Shown: positions 51,629-61,210, counted from the first letter of the stretch. The stretch: DNA of 64,000 nt from Terriglobus roseus (GCF_900102185.1 NZ_LT629690.1:248001-312000); one strand, 5' to 3'. The notes: generated by a model from the sequence alone, not told the origin. Made by a program: numbers and translations.

Positions 51629-51686
51629 CAAAGTCAAGAATCCTATATTTTGCCTAACGCTTCTTTCATAGCGCATCTTGACTTTG
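51629..51686. promoter_or_regulatory. 11-bp perfect inverted repeat upstream of the NHL protein gene
   Basis: CAAAGTCAAGA (51629-51639) and TCTTGACTTTG (51676-51686), 36 nt apart, in the AT-rich 271-nt spacer 51520-51790. It could be an operator or a long-loop hairpin. No good promoter hexamer pair was found around it. Confidence 0.35.
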
Positions 51687-51790
51687 ATATGTATTCTCCC
51701 AGTGAAGATGAACGTTAGTACTTCGGGCTAGCGATTCAGACTATTGTTCTCTCTTGCTTCTTCGTTCCAATTTTCTGTTTTGGAGATTCG

Positions 51791-54700
51791 GTGAAAAGTT
51801 TTTCTCTCTTGTGTTCTCGTGTCGTTCGAACTGTCTGCCCAATTCTCAACAAAAAGAATGTAATAACGGCAGCGGCGATGCTTTGCGGCATATCTGTGGG
51901 AACGATGGTCCCCTGTGGCTATGCGCAGAGTGCGCACTTTAGCGGATCGCAAGTTACATTGCCGATCACTGGTCTGAACAACCCTGAGCAGATTGCGTCG
52001 GATGCCAATGGGAATTTATACATCGCCGATGTACTGAACAATCGCGTACTGAAGGAAACCCCGACTAACGGGAGCTACGTCCAGACCACGATCGGTGCCG
52101 GACTGTCTTCTCCGCGCGGTGTTGCGGTGGATGTCAGCGGCAACGTCTACATTGCCGACTCCGGTAATGGTCGGCTACTGAAAGAAACGTTATCAGGCGA
52201 CACGTACTCCCAGAGCACGGTCAGTAGTTCTGTTGGTGCGGCATGGAGTGTTGCTGCGGACGCGAGCGGAAATGTTTTTGTTGTAAATCCCGGCAGCAAC
52301 CAAACACTGAAGGAAACACCGTCAGGCAGCAGTTACGTTGAAAGCACGATCGGTACCGGGATATTGCTGCCGACCGCCGTAGCAGTGGACACAGTCGGCA
52401 ATGTTTATGTCGCTGACCTATACATGAACCAGGTTTACAAAGAGACGCTGACCGGTGGAAGCTACGTCCAAAGCACGGTCGTCAGCGGCCTGAACGCTCC
52501 CATCAGCATCACCGTGGATGCCAACGCGAATGTCTTTATTGCGGTCCTCGGTATCCCGGGCAATGCGCAGGCGAGCCAGATCCTAAAAGAGACGCCGTCG
52601 GGGAACAGCTACACCCAGAGCCTGGTGGGGAGCACTGCCTACAACGTTGGTCTTCCCTATATTTCGGCGGATGCCAACGGCGATATTTTGATGGCAGCTT
52701 TGGGTAGTGGTTCAGGCTTCATTGCCAAAGTGAGTCCGTCGTCCGGAGACTTCGGTGCCGTGAATGTTGGCAGTTACAGCTCGCCGGTATCGTTGATCTT
52801 TACGTTCGACTCGGCGGGTACCATTGCCACTCCGTCGGTGCTGACTCAGGGAACAGAAGGTCTCGATTTTACGGATGCTGGCACCGGAACCTGCACGAGT
52901 TCTACATATGCCGCAGGGACGAGCTGTACCGTTGATGTGCTTCTGAACCCGAAGTTCTCTGGCCCCCGTTATGGTGCGGCAGTGCTTCGATCGACTTCAG
53001 GAAATCTGATTGCTACTGGTTATGCTCACGGCTCTGGGGTAGGACCTCAGATCAACTTCCCGGCTGGCAATCTAAGCGCCCTATCCCTGAGCAATGTGAC
53101 GAGCCCGATTGCAATTGCTCAGGATGCAGCCGGAAATCTTTATATCGTCGAGGCCGTAAGTTCCGGCAGCCCTCAAAACGCAGTCGTTAAGGAGACCTGG
53201 ACGGGAAGTGGCTATACCCAGAGCGTTGTAGCTACGGGCTTTACGTATCCCATTGGGGTGGCGGTGGACGGAGCCGGAAATGTCTATATTGCTGACCAGA
53301 ATGCTACGAGAGTAGTGAAAGAGTCGCCCCTGAGTGGGGGTGGCTACACGCAAAGTGTAGTCTTCAGCGGCCTTGGCAATGTAGAGTCCGTGGCAGTTGA
53401 TGGTAGCGGCAATGTGTATATCGGAAGCCTGGCCTACAAACTATTGAAGGAAACATTGACTGGTGGCAACTACGTCCAGAGCCAGATTACAAGTTCTGTC
53501 TATCCGTGGGGAATTGCAGCGGACGAGAAAGGCAATTTGTATGTGAGTGATGGCTCAAATCAGCTTCTTAAGCAGACCCTATCCAACGGCAGTTATACAG
53601 AGAGCACGATTGCCAGTGGGTTAAGTGGACCCCATGGGACGGCTGTCGATGGAAACGGTAATGTCTACATTGCGGAAACCTTCGGAGATCGGATACTCAA
53701 AGAAACGCTTTCGGCTGGCACTTACTCGCAGAGCACGATCGCCAGCAACTTCGGTAATCCTTTCGGTATAGCAGTCGATGGGAGCGGCAACGTCTTTGCA
53801 TCCAGTGCTTCTGCCAACAGGGTCTGGAAATTGAATGTTGTAGATCCCCCGAGTTTGACCTTTGCAACAACGACTTCGGGTTCGACAAGCAGTGTGCAGA
53901 ATGTAACGGTTCAGAACGTTGGCAATTCCCCATTGAGTTTTCCGATTCCGATCTCTGGAAATAACCCCAGCATCGCTACGAACTTTAGCTTGAACAGTAC
54001 GGGAACGACGGCATGCCCTCTTATTGGGTCGGGTGCCTCGAACGCGGGAACACTGGCTGCAGGTGCTTCCTGCCAACTTTCTCTAAGCTTCGCGCCAACT
54101 GCAGCGGGCAACATCACTGGTTCGCTGGTATTGACGGATAACAATTTGAACGCGGCTGCTCCGAGCTATGCGACCCAAAGCATCGCGTTGAGTGGTACCG
54201 CGCTTGAGTTGCCGATACTGACTTTTGCAGCCATTCCTACGCAGACGTATGGCAATGCACCTTTCACTGTAAGTGCAACATCGGCTTCAACTGGAGGGGT
54301 TACCTACTCTGTTGTGAGTGGTCCCGCGAGCATCTCGGGGACGACAGTGACGTTGACTGGAGCAGGCACGGTCATGTTAAGGGCAAGCCAGGCAGCGAGC
54401 GGAAACTATGGCGCGGCGACTGGGACGACCAGCTTTGTTGTTATGCCCATGGTGCCAACGCTGACGTTTGCCGCGATCCCTGCACAGACGTATGGCAACG
54501 CGCCTTTCACTGTGAGCGCAACGTCTGCCTCAACTGGAGCCGTTACTTACGCCGTTGTCAGTGGTCCGGCAAAGATCGCCGGAGCGACGGTTACATTGAC
54601 TGGAGCAGGTACGGTGGCGCTGAGCGCTAGCCAAGTGGCCGACGGAAATTACGCGGCTGCAACGGCCACTACGAGTTTCAGCGTAGCGGCACAGAGCTTT

Positions 54701-55234
54701 ACGCTTTCTGCCGGAACAGGTTCCAGTAGCGTTACAACCACTGCAGGCGGGGCAGCAACCTATACCCTCTCGTTGTCGCCAGGGGCCGGAACAACCTTCC
54801 CAAATGCGGTGAATTTCTCGGTAAGCGGTCTTCCTACAGGAGCGACTGCGACGTTTTCTCCGACGACACTTCCAGCCGGTAGCGGGACGACATCGGTCAC
54901 CTTGACGATTCAGACCAGCAAAACCCAGACGGCACGCAATGAAAGCTCTTTCCCAATAAGCCCTATTGCACCTGTTGCATTGGGATTGTTGTTGCTGCCG
55001 ATCGCAAGTAGTAAGTCTGCTTGTAAGCGCCTGCAACATGGTCAGCGTCTATTGGCGATGCTGGCTTTGGTATCGCTCTCTCTGGGGGCAGCTATGGGCT
55101 TGAGTGGTTGCGCTGGCAACGGTTCGGGCTCATCGGGGCAAACGACTGCCAAAACTTACACCATGGTTGTTACAGCTACAGACGCGACAACCGGTCTCCA
55201 GGGCACGACCAATTTGACACTGACCGTGCAGTAG
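51791..55234 (+). CDS. Secreted NHL-repeat/Ig-like surface protein with acidobacterial C-terminal membrane module
   Basis: 1147 residues. GTG start with GGAG 7 nt upstream; N-terminal hydrophobic export segment ending about residue 46 (GYAQ). Repeated NHL units of the form VAVDxxGNVYIADxxNxRVLKET...GSYVQSTI run at about 55-320 and 425-690, forming beta-propellers. A choice-of-anchor-D-like segment lies at about 325-415 and again at 690-800. Two nearly identical MBG/Ig-like repeats (TFAAIPxQTYGNAPFTVSAT) lie at about 810-885 and 890-965. After an Ig-like segment the end has two hydrophobic stretches, an LSGCAG cysteine and a final beta strand. Likely surface adhesion or binding; no enzyme motif. 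Confidence 0.88.
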   Translation: MKSFSLLCSRVVRTVCPILNKKNVITAAAMLCGISVGTMVPCGYAQSAHFSGSQVTLPITGLNNPEQIASDANGNLYIADVLNNRVLKETPTNGSYVQTTIGAGLSSPRGVAVDVSGNVYIADSGNGRLLKETLSGDTYSQSTVSSSVGAAWSVAADASGNVFVVNPGSNQTLKETPSGSSYVESTIGTGILLPTAVAVDTVGNVYVADLYMNQVYKETLTGGSYVQSTVVSGLNAPISITVDANANVFIAVLGIPGNAQASQILKETPSGNSYTQSLVGSTAYNVGLPYISADANGDILMAALGSGSGFIAKVSPSSGDFGAVNVGSYSSPVSLIFTFDSAGTIATPSVLTQGTEGLDFTDAGTGTCTSSTYAAGTSCTVDVLLNPKFSGPRYGAAVLRSTSGNLIATGYAHGSGVGPQINFPAGNLSALSLSNVTSPIAIAQDAAGNLYIVEAVSSGSPQNAVVKETWTGSGYTQSVVATGFTYPIGVAVDGAGNVYIADQNATRVVKESPLSGGGYTQSVVFSGLGNVESVAVDGSGNVYIGSLAYKLLKETLTGGNYVQSQITSSVYPWGIAADEKGNLYVSDGSNQLLKQTLSNGSYTESTIASGLSGPHGTAVDGNGNVYIAETFGDRILKETLSAGTYSQSTIASNFGNPFGIAVDGSGNVFASSASANRVWKLNVVDPPSLTFATTTSGSTSSVQNVTVQNVGNSPLSFPIPISGNNPSIATNFSLNSTGTTACPLIGSGASNAGTLAAGASCQLSLSFAPTAAGNITGSLVLTDNNLNAAAPSYATQSIALSGTALELPILTFAAIPTQTYGNAPFTVSATSASTGGVTYSVVSGPASISGTTVTLTGAGTVMLRASQAASGNYGAATGTTSFVVMPMVPTLTFAAIPAQTYGNAPFTVSATSASTGAVTYAVVSGPAKIAGATVTLTGAGTVALSASQVADGNYAAATATTSFSVAAQSFTLSAGTGSSSVTTTAGGAATYTLSLSPGAGTTFPNAVNFSVSGLPTGATATFSPTTLPAGSGTTSVTLTIQTSKTQTARNESSFPISPIAPVALGLLLLPIASSKSACKRLQHGQRLLAMLALVSLSLGAAMGLSGCAGNGSGSSGQTTAKTYTMVVTATDATTGLQGTTNLTLTVQ

Positions 55235-55267
55235 AGTGGCGTGGTTTTGTAATTGGAAGTAAATGCA

Positions 55268-55300
55268 AATGGCGGAAGTAACTTAGTTACTTCCGCCATT
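55268..55300. terminator. Bidirectional terminator between NHL protein and oxidoreductase genes
   Basis: A 15-bp perfect stem (55268-55282 with 55286-55300; AATGGCGGAAGTAAC), 3-nt loop, followed by CATTCATTCATTTATTTGTTTG. Confidence 0.85.
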
Positions 55301-55327
55301 CATTCATTCATTTATTTGTTTGGTTGA

Positions 55328-56923
55328 CTAGGAGAGAGCCCAGCCGGTGCGGTTGGGGCGCTTGATGTATGGGGCTGCTTGTGGGCAGTTCTTTGCTTCC
55401 ATCTTGTGGGCGTCCCACTCGATTTTTTGGCCGACGCGCAGGGAGACGCAGCCGAGGAGCATGATCTCTACGAGGCGGCCTGCTACGTCGAAGCGTGAGT
55501 AGCAGTCCTCGGGCTTGTTGGCCTTGATGGCGGCGAGCCATTCGGCGGCGTGCGCCTGGACGAGGTTCGCGTTCTTTCCGTCGGTGGACACCACGTGCTG
55601 GTTGCGCGGGATGCGTTCCGGATACTTCGCCATTGCCGGGTGCTTGAGGTAGTTCACGAATTCCTTCTCGCCCTTGAGCTTGATGAAGAAGTTCGTGCCG
55701 TAGTCGTCTGGCGAGAAGATCATACCGCCTTCGCCTACGAGCAGGCAGCCGCTGTCAGGGAGTTTGCCCTGCAGAGCGGCGATGTCTGCGGTGAGTTCAG
55801 CGGGTGGCTTGTTGGTGAGGTCGTGGCCGCCTCGGAGCGATTCGTCGGGCTGTCCGCCGTCATACCAGAAGAGAGTGCAGGGATCGTATTCGACCTTGCG
55901 GCTGTGGTGGAAGAAGCTGGGGTGCTCCAGCGGCACGTGGGCGGTGCGCTTCGGGAACTCGAAGCGGATCTTGGTGCCAACGGGGTAAGACTCCTTGTTC
56001 ATGGTGCCGAAGGGGACGGCTTCAATTTCAGTTGGTGCATCGAAGCCGAGCGAACGGAACGGCATGTTGACGGTGTGGCATGCCATGTCGCCGAGAGCGC
56101 CTGTACCGAAGTCCTGCCAGCCGCGCCAGTTGAATTGCGTGTAGACGCCGTTTTTGTCTTTGGGATTGCGATGACCGACATACGGGCGCACGGGCGCGGG
56201 GCCAAGCCAGATGTCCCAATCAAGTGTGGAGGGGATTGGGTCTTCTCCGACGGGGCGGTCCATGGCCTGCGGCCAAACGGGGCGGTTGGTCCAGACGTGT
56301 ACCTGATGCACCTGGCCGATGATTCCGTCCTGAACGACTTCGACGCCGCGGCGCAGACCGGGTGCTGCGGAACCCTGGTTGCCCATCTGCGTGACGAGTT
56401 TCTTATCGTGCGCCATGTTGCGGAGGTAGCGGGCTTCGTAGATGGTTTGCGTGAGTGGCTTCTGGCAGAAGATGGCCTTCTTACGCTTCATGGCAGCGGA
56501 CGCGATGATGGCGTGCATGTGATCCGGCGTGGAGACGGTCACGGCGTCGATGCGGTCGCCCATCTGTTCGAGCATCTGACGGTAGTCCTTGTAGAACTTC
56601 GCGTCAGGATACTTCTTGGTTTGGATCGGATAGGCGTCGGTGCCGGCGTCGACGTCGCAGAGCGCGACGATGTTTTCACCGGCGCAGGCGTCGGTGTCGC
56701 TGCGGCCTTTGCCGCTGATGCCGATGCAGGCGATGTTCAGCTTGCTGTTGAGATGTTGTCCGCGCACGATGGCGGGCGCCCCGATAGCGAGTGCACCTGC
56801 GGCCAGAGCGCTGGTTTTAAGGAAGTCACGGCGGTCGACACGCGCGGGGGCAGCGGTCTCAATTTTCAGAGAGGGCAGATTATCAATAGGTTTGGACACG
56901 GGCACAGGATACACATGGCACAT
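55328..56923 (-). CDS. Tat-exported Gfo/Idh/MocA-family oxidoreductase
   Basis: 531 residues. The twin-arginine leader RVDRRDFLKTSALAAGALAI begins about residue 28. NAD(P)-binding Rossmann fold (LNIACIGISGKGRSDTDAC; ENIVALCDVD), with the catalytic-loop motif as FCQKPL instead of the common EKP, and a C-terminal beta-sheet domain with GTGALGDMACHTVN. Exported members of this family act on glycosides or sugar acids in the periplasm with a tightly bound cofactor. ATG 56923 is followed by in-frame GTGs, so the true start could be slightly later. The neighbourhood is carbohydrate-related. Confidence 0.92.
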   Translation of the reverse strand: MCHVYPVPVSKPIDNLPSLKIETAAPARVDRRDFLKTSALAAGALAIGAPAIVRGQHLNSKLNIACIGISGKGRSDTDACAGENIVALCDVDAGTDAYPIQTKKYPDAKFYKDYRQMLEQMGDRIDAVTVSTPDHMHAIIASAAMKRKKAIFCQKPLTQTIYEARYLRNMAHDKKLVTQMGNQGSAAPGLRRGVEVVQDGIIGQVHQVHVWTNRPVWPQAMDRPVGEDPIPSTLDWDIWLGPAPVRPYVGHRNPKDKNGVYTQFNWRGWQDFGTGALGDMACHTVNMPFRSLGFDAPTEIEAVPFGTMNKESYPVGTKIRFEFPKRTAHVPLEHPSFFHHSRKVEYDPCTLFWYDGGQPDESLRGGHDLTNKPPAELTADIAALQGKLPDSGCLLVGEGGMIFSPDDYGTNFFIKLKGEKEFVNYLKHPAMAKYPERIPRNQHVVSTDGKNANLVQAHAAEWLAAIKANKPEDCYSRFDVAGRLVEIMLLGCVSLRVGQKIEWDAHKMEAKNCPQAAPYIKRPNRTGWALS

Positions 56924-56965
56924 TACAGATGCCAGTGTGCTGTCATTACAGGTGAGGGGATTGGA

Positions 56966-59455
56966 TTAGTTGGCGGAAGATGACTCGTCCGCGACGATTA
57001 CGACCGCGGTCAGAGGCGCTACGCTGATGGCGCTTGCGGCGTTGTTATCGAGTGACTTACCGACGAGCTTTGCGTTGGTTGGAGTCGTGAGGGAGCCGTA
57101 TTCGTAGCGCGTGATGTTGGTAAGTGCGCCCTTGCCCTGCACGTTGACGTATGCCGTGTCCGTGGTGCCGCGGTTGATGAGCATGACGGAGAGCTTGCCG
57201 CTCTTTTGCTTTGCCGCGTGGACGAGAAGATTGCTGCTGGCGCTGGTGGTCATGACGAGTTGATCGCCTGCGCTGGCTAGGATGGTGGCGAGTTGGAAGC
57301 CGTAGAAGGCTGGGCCGGGAGCTTCGGCTTCACTGAGGAATGTGCCTGCGCCGCCGTGCAGTTCGAGCCATTCGGCGTTGTCGATGCCTGATTCAAATGA
57401 GGTGAGCAGATCGTGCGCGGCGAAGAGCGCGGTGGCAACGTCGGGTGTGGTGGTGGCGAGTGTGCCGTTGGGGTTGGTCTCCGTCATGAAGATGGGCATG
57501 GGAGTGCGTGAGGTGGTGCAGAGACTGTTGGTCTGCGATTGAATGCCTTGCACGATGCCGGGGAAATCCTTTTGCGGATTGCTGAGGAGTTCGTCGGTGG
57601 TGACGGCGTTATAGGTGCCTGGGTAGTAGTGCAGGATGGTGAAGTCGAAGGTGGCCTGGCTGCAGGCCGCGGTGAGTACGTCGCTTGTCCATGTGGATGG
57701 GATGGGGTCGATGTCAGAACCGACAACGATGCCGACCTGGATGGTGGGATCGACGGCGCGCATGGCGTTTGCGTATGCCGCTGCGCCGGTGCCGTATGCG
57801 GTGGGTGATAGTGTGCTGATGCCTTGTCGGCTGTCGGGATCGTTTGAGTATCCGTTGGAGTAAATGAACGGCGCGTGCAGATCGGTTTCTGTCAGGATGC
57901 TGTTGTAGCCGTTGTAGTAGATCTCGTTACCGATCTCCCAATAGCGGACGCCGATGGGTGTGGTCATGCCGAGGCGTAGGAAGTTGAAGCCGTCGTCTTG
58001 TGCGAGCGGTTGACTGGCGCGCAGCGATGCCCAGTAGCCGACGGTCTTCCAGTCGTAGCCGGTTGCGTCAGTGCCGATGGTTTGAGTGTTGCCAGGGGCT
58101 CCGTTTGCGTAGGCGACCCATGCTGCGGCTTCCTGCGGCTGGCCTCCGGTGTTGGGTGCGGAGCAGTCGTTGTCGCCGCTCCAACTGGTGGAGATTGTGC
58201 CGGAAGCATCGGCTACGCTGGTGCCGTAATTTACGGTGACGATGCCCGTGGCGCCGCTGGCCTGGAGGAGTTTCGCAAAGTTTCCGAAGTCAGAGTTGGC
58301 GGCGAGGTAGCCGTTCCAGATGTTGGCGCAGGCTCCGGTGTCGTTGGGCGAGAAGTTTGGCGTGAGAGTGTGTTGCGCCCAGTGGTAGCGATCGGAATAC
58401 GAGCCGCCGGGGAAGCGGAGTACCTTTGCGCCCGCTGTTACCAGTAGCGGAGCTGTGCCGGTGATGTCGCCGATGGAGTGGTCGTAGACCGAGGTATGGA
58501 TGCCGTAGGCTTCGGCGGAAATTGTGCGCAGCGGGATGTCGGAGTTGACGTGCACGCTGGTGGTGGAGACGAGGAACGAGACGGGGATGGTGATGGTCTT
58601 GCTTGGGATGGTGCTGTCGGTGACGGACACCACGACGTTGTAAGTGCCGGGTTGCGTGACTTGTCCTTGCAAGGTGCCGGTGGAGGTGAGTGTGACGCCG
58701 GTTGGCAGTGTGCCGCTGGTGATGGCGAAGGTATATGGCGATGTGCCACCCTGCACAGTCAGCGGTTGCAGGATGTTTTGGTTGATGGGGACTATGAGCG
58801 GGGCAACCGTCGTGGCAACCAGCGGCGGTGATGTGACGAGGATGTCTACGGTGCCGGTGCCGGTTTGGCCGACAAAGTCTGTCCAGCGAATGGTCGCGGT
58901 GAAGGGAGCTGCCACGCTGGCGGTGCCGGAGACGCTGCCATCTGCATTCAATGCGACTGAGTCAGGCAGAGTGCCGCTGGCGATGGAGAAGCTATACGGT
59001 GCTGTGCCTCCGCTTAATAAACGCGAGGTGAAGGATGCTCCGCGCGCAATCTGCACAGACACCGTGGATGCCACTTGTAGGCGTGTGGATGAGTTGAGTG
59101 AGAAGGATTGTGTTGCTGTCTTTGCAGGGGTTTCGGAGTCAGTGAGTGTGATCTGAAACGCGTAGGTGCCTGTGCCGGTTGGATTGCCAGTGAGTGCGCC
59201 ACCGGAGCTAAGAGTGAGGCCCGTGGGCGGGGCGCCGCTGGTGACTGCGTAGGTGTACGGCGATGTGCCGTAGCGCGCGAGCAGGCTTGTGCTGTAAGTG
59301 GTTCCTACGATGGCTAGCGGGAGCGTAAGCGGCAACAGTTCCGGCGCAGTGATCTGCTGCGGGGAATCTGGGGTCTTTGTCTCTTGTTGGCCGCAACCGG
59401 AGAGGAGCAACAGGCAGCAAAGAAAAAGTCGGGGGATGGTGCGTGTTTGCATCAT
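56966..59455 (-). CDS. Lipoprotein glycosidase with Ig-like repeats and arabinofuranosidase-like catalytic domain
   Basis: 829 residues. Lipoprotein signal with lipobox LLLLSGC (cysteine about residue 21). Three putative-Ig (He_PIG) domains (about 38-122, 122-207, 207-293) with repeated TSGAPPTGLTLSSGGALTGNPT-like cores. A clan-A barrel from about 300 (AEAYGIHTS... VLRFPGGSYSDRYHW) has acid/base E511 (YWEIGNEIYYNG) and nucleophile E659 (FMTETNPNG), and a C-terminal beta domain (about 740-829). It is closest to GH51/GH39-type alpha-L-arabinofuranosidases, but the exact family is uncertain. Likely surface-exposed. Confidence 0.82.
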   Translation of the reverse strand: MMQTRTIPRLFLCCLLLLSGCGQQETKTPDSPQQITAPELLPLTLPLAIVGTTYSTSLLARYGTSPYTYAVTSGAPPTGLTLSSGGALTGNPTGTGTYAFQITLTDSETPAKTATQSFSLNSSTRLQVASTVSVQIARGASFTSRLLSGGTAPYSFSIASGTLPDSVALNADGSVSGTASVAAPFTATIRWTDFVGQTGTGTVDILVTSPPLVATTVAPLIVPINQNILQPLTVQGGTSPYTFAITSGTLPTGVTLTSTGTLQGQVTQPGTYNVVVSVTDSTIPSKTITIPVSFLVSTTSVHVNSDIPLRTISAEAYGIHTSVYDHSIGDITGTAPLLVTAGAKVLRFPGGSYSDRYHWAQHTLTPNFSPNDTGACANIWNGYLAANSDFGNFAKLLQASGATGIVTVNYGTSVADASGTISTSWSGDNDCSAPNTGGQPQEAAAWVAYANGAPGNTQTIGTDATGYDWKTVGYWASLRASQPLAQDDGFNFLRLGMTTPIGVRYWEIGNEIYYNGYNSILTETDLHAPFIYSNGYSNDPDSRQGISTLSPTAYGTGAAAYANAMRAVDPTIQVGIVVGSDIDPIPSTWTSDVLTAACSQATFDFTILHYYPGTYNAVTTDELLSNPQKDFPGIVQGIQSQTNSLCTTSRTPMPIFMTETNPNGTLATTTPDVATALFAAHDLLTSFESGIDNAEWLELHGGAGTFLSEAEAPGPAFYGFQLATILASAGDQLVMTTSASSNLLVHAAKQKSGKLSVMLINRGTTDTAYVNVQGKGALTNITRYEYGSLTTPTNAKLVGKSLDNNAASAISVAPLTAVVIVADESSSAN

Positions 59456-59535
59456 GCAGCGCTTGGTTGAGGATAGCAGCGCGTATTGCGTGACATAGTG
59501 ACCGCTTCAAAAGCGCTTTCACTGCACAGATGCAC

Positions 59536-59571
59536 GAATGCCCAGGCTCATCTTGTGAACCTGGGCATTCG
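59536..59571. repeat. REP-like palindrome between convergent-spaced genes
   Basis: CGAATGCCCAGG with CCTGGGCATTCG at 59535-59546 and 59560-59571, 13-nt loop. Same core and flanks (TGCCC...CCTGGG(C/T)ATTCG) as the palindrome at 28521-28555. It may also terminate the PQQ-type gene on the minus strand, but no T-run follows. Confidence 0.55.
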
Positions 59572-59583
59572 GTTTGTTTCTCT

Positions 59584-61071
59584 CTACTTGAGGCCGTAGA
59601 CGACGATGGAAGCCGAGCCTGAGGCCATGGGCCAGGTGTTGGATTTCATGCCGGAGGTTACGGCGATGCGTTGTTTGCCTGCGATGGCGTAGCTGATGAC
59701 GCCGCCGCCGATTGCGCCGCCCGTGGCCGTCTTCCATGCGATGTCGCCGGTCTTAGCGTTGAAGGCATAGAGAGTGCCGCCGAGGTCACCTGCGAAGATG
59801 AGATTGCCTGCGGTGGGTGTTATGCCGCCTACGACGGGTGCAGGTGTGCGGAAGCTCCATGCTTCTTTACCCGTTGCCGGGTTGAATGCTTTGACCCAGC
59901 CGGTGGCTTGTGTGGGTGCGTCAAAGGTGATCTTTGGTTTCGGTGTGTTGGTGCTGGTGAGTGTGGCGCACCAATCAACGGCTCCGTTGTAGATGAGCTT
60001 GGTCGCGGGCGAGTAAGCGGGGTTGCTCCATTCATTGCCGCCGAGTGTGCCGGGGCAGACGTGCGGGCCGGTGGCGGTGAGCGGTGCGGTCTCGTTACTT
60101 ACTGTTGTGGCGTTCGCTGTCCATGCGGGTTTGCCAGTCTTGATGTCGCCTGCGTAGATGCGGCCGTCCTTGGTGGCGGAGGCGACCATGGCTTTGCCGT
60201 TGATGGAGTAGAGCAGCGGAGCCGCGGAGACTTCCCAATCGTGGAAGTCATGCTTCACGGGGAGATAGGTTTGTTTAACGGCGCCGCTCTTCGCATCGAG
60301 CGCTACGGAGAAGGCAGCGTCTTCGGTGCTGATGGGGTCGCCGCCGGGAACGTAGAGCGTGCCGGTGGCTTCGTCGAGTGTGAAGGCGGTCCAGGGTGTG
60401 CCGCCTTCGTCAGCGGTGCCCTTCACTTTGGGTGCGGGGGCTGCGGGGCCGCGTGACTTATCGTCTGCGGAGCGCGGCACCATGTACTGCTCCCAGATGA
60501 TCTTGCCGGTGGCGGCGTCGATGCCGTACATGCGGCCCTTGGTGGGCATGCGGCTGCTGCCTGCGTTGCCGGTGAAGACCATGCCCTTCCAAGCGAGGAC
60601 TGCGGCGGAGGTGGTTTCAAGGTGCTTGGGGTCGCCGAGGGAGATGTCCCAGAGTTTCTTGCCGGAGGCGGCGTCGTAAGCGAGCAGGCGCGCGTCCTGT
60701 GTGCCGCGGAAGACGCGGCCATCGGCGAAAGCAACGCCACGGTTGGTGTCGTTAGGGATGGCCATGGTGTAGTCGTCGTGCGCGCGCCATTTTTCAGCGC
60801 AGGTGTTTGCGTCGATGGCAATGGTGTCGTGTGCGGTGGTGATGTACATGGTGCCGTTCACCACGACGGGGCCGGTCTGGAAGCTGCTCTGTAGTTTGAG
60901 GTCGTAGCGGCAGAGTTCTTTCAGGTTGGCTGCGTTTGCCGGTGTGATCTCAGTCTGCGGGGCGAAGCGCTGGCCGTTGAGCGTGCGGTTGTAGCTGGGC
61001 CAGTCGGATGCGTTTTGTGCGTGCGCGGCGAAGGGCAGAAGGACGAGGCTGGCTGCGATGATGTGACGCAT
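59584..61071 (-). CDS. PQQ-type beta-propeller (quinoprotein dehydrogenase-like) secreted protein
   Basis: 495 residues. Signal peptide MRHIIAASLVLLPFAAHAQ, then SDWPSYNRTLNGQRFAPQTEITPANAANLKEL typical of quinoprotein alcohol/glucose dehydrogenases, and repeated W-motif blades (DARLLAYDAASGKKLWDI; MYGIDAATGKIIWEQY; WVKAFNPATGKEAWSF; LYAFNAKTGDIAWKT). A fused cytochrome c domain is absent, and the usual calcium/catalytic Asp motifs are not obvious, so activity is uncertain. ATG 61071 with GGGAG 11 nt upstream (in-frame TTG 61089 is less likely). Confidence 0.88.
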   Translation of the reverse strand: MRHIIAASLVLLPFAAHAQNASDWPSYNRTLNGQRFAPQTEITPANAANLKELCRYDLKLQSSFQTGPVVVNGTMYITTAHDTIAIDANTCAEKWRAHDDYTMAIPNDTNRGVAFADGRVFRGTQDARLLAYDAASGKKLWDISLGDPKHLETTSAAVLAWKGMVFTGNAGSSRMPTKGRMYGIDAATGKIIWEQYMVPRSADDKSRGPAAPAPKVKGTADEGGTPWTAFTLDEATGTLYVPGGDPISTEDAAFSVALDAKSGAVKQTYLPVKHDFHDWEVSAAPLLYSINGKAMVASATKDGRIYAGDIKTGKPAWTANATTVSNETAPLTATGPHVCPGTLGGNEWSNPAYSPATKLIYNGAVDWCATLTSTNTPKPKITFDAPTQATGWVKAFNPATGKEAWSFRTPAPVVGGITPTAGNLIFAGDLGGTLYAFNAKTGDIAWKTATGGAIGGGVISYAIAGKQRIAVTSGMKSNTWPMASGSASIVVYGLK

Positions 61072-61159
61072 GATTGTGCTTGCTCCCAAGGTGCATGGCG
61101 GGTGTCACGGCTGCGTTCACGACGCGGTCTGTGCGTGCCATGCGGACACGAGGATTGTA

Positions 61160-61190
61160 GTGCTTCGCACCGTTCTCGACGCTACGTGTG
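61160..61190 (+). repeat. TTC-loop mini-hairpin pair related to 47607-47664
   Basis: GTGC-TTC-GCAC (61160-61170), linker CGTTCTCG, then ACGC-TAC-GTGT (61179-61189, one wobble), again at a 20-nt period. Located in the 151-nt spacer between divergent genes. Confidence 0.5.
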
Positions 61191-61210
61191 TTCGCGTTTT
61201 GGTAGAACGC

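Noticed and set aside
55550-56983. 477-codon open frame antisense to the Gfo/Idh/MocA gene
   Set aside because: The opposite strand has clear Tat signal, Rossmann and family motifs; this frame has none.
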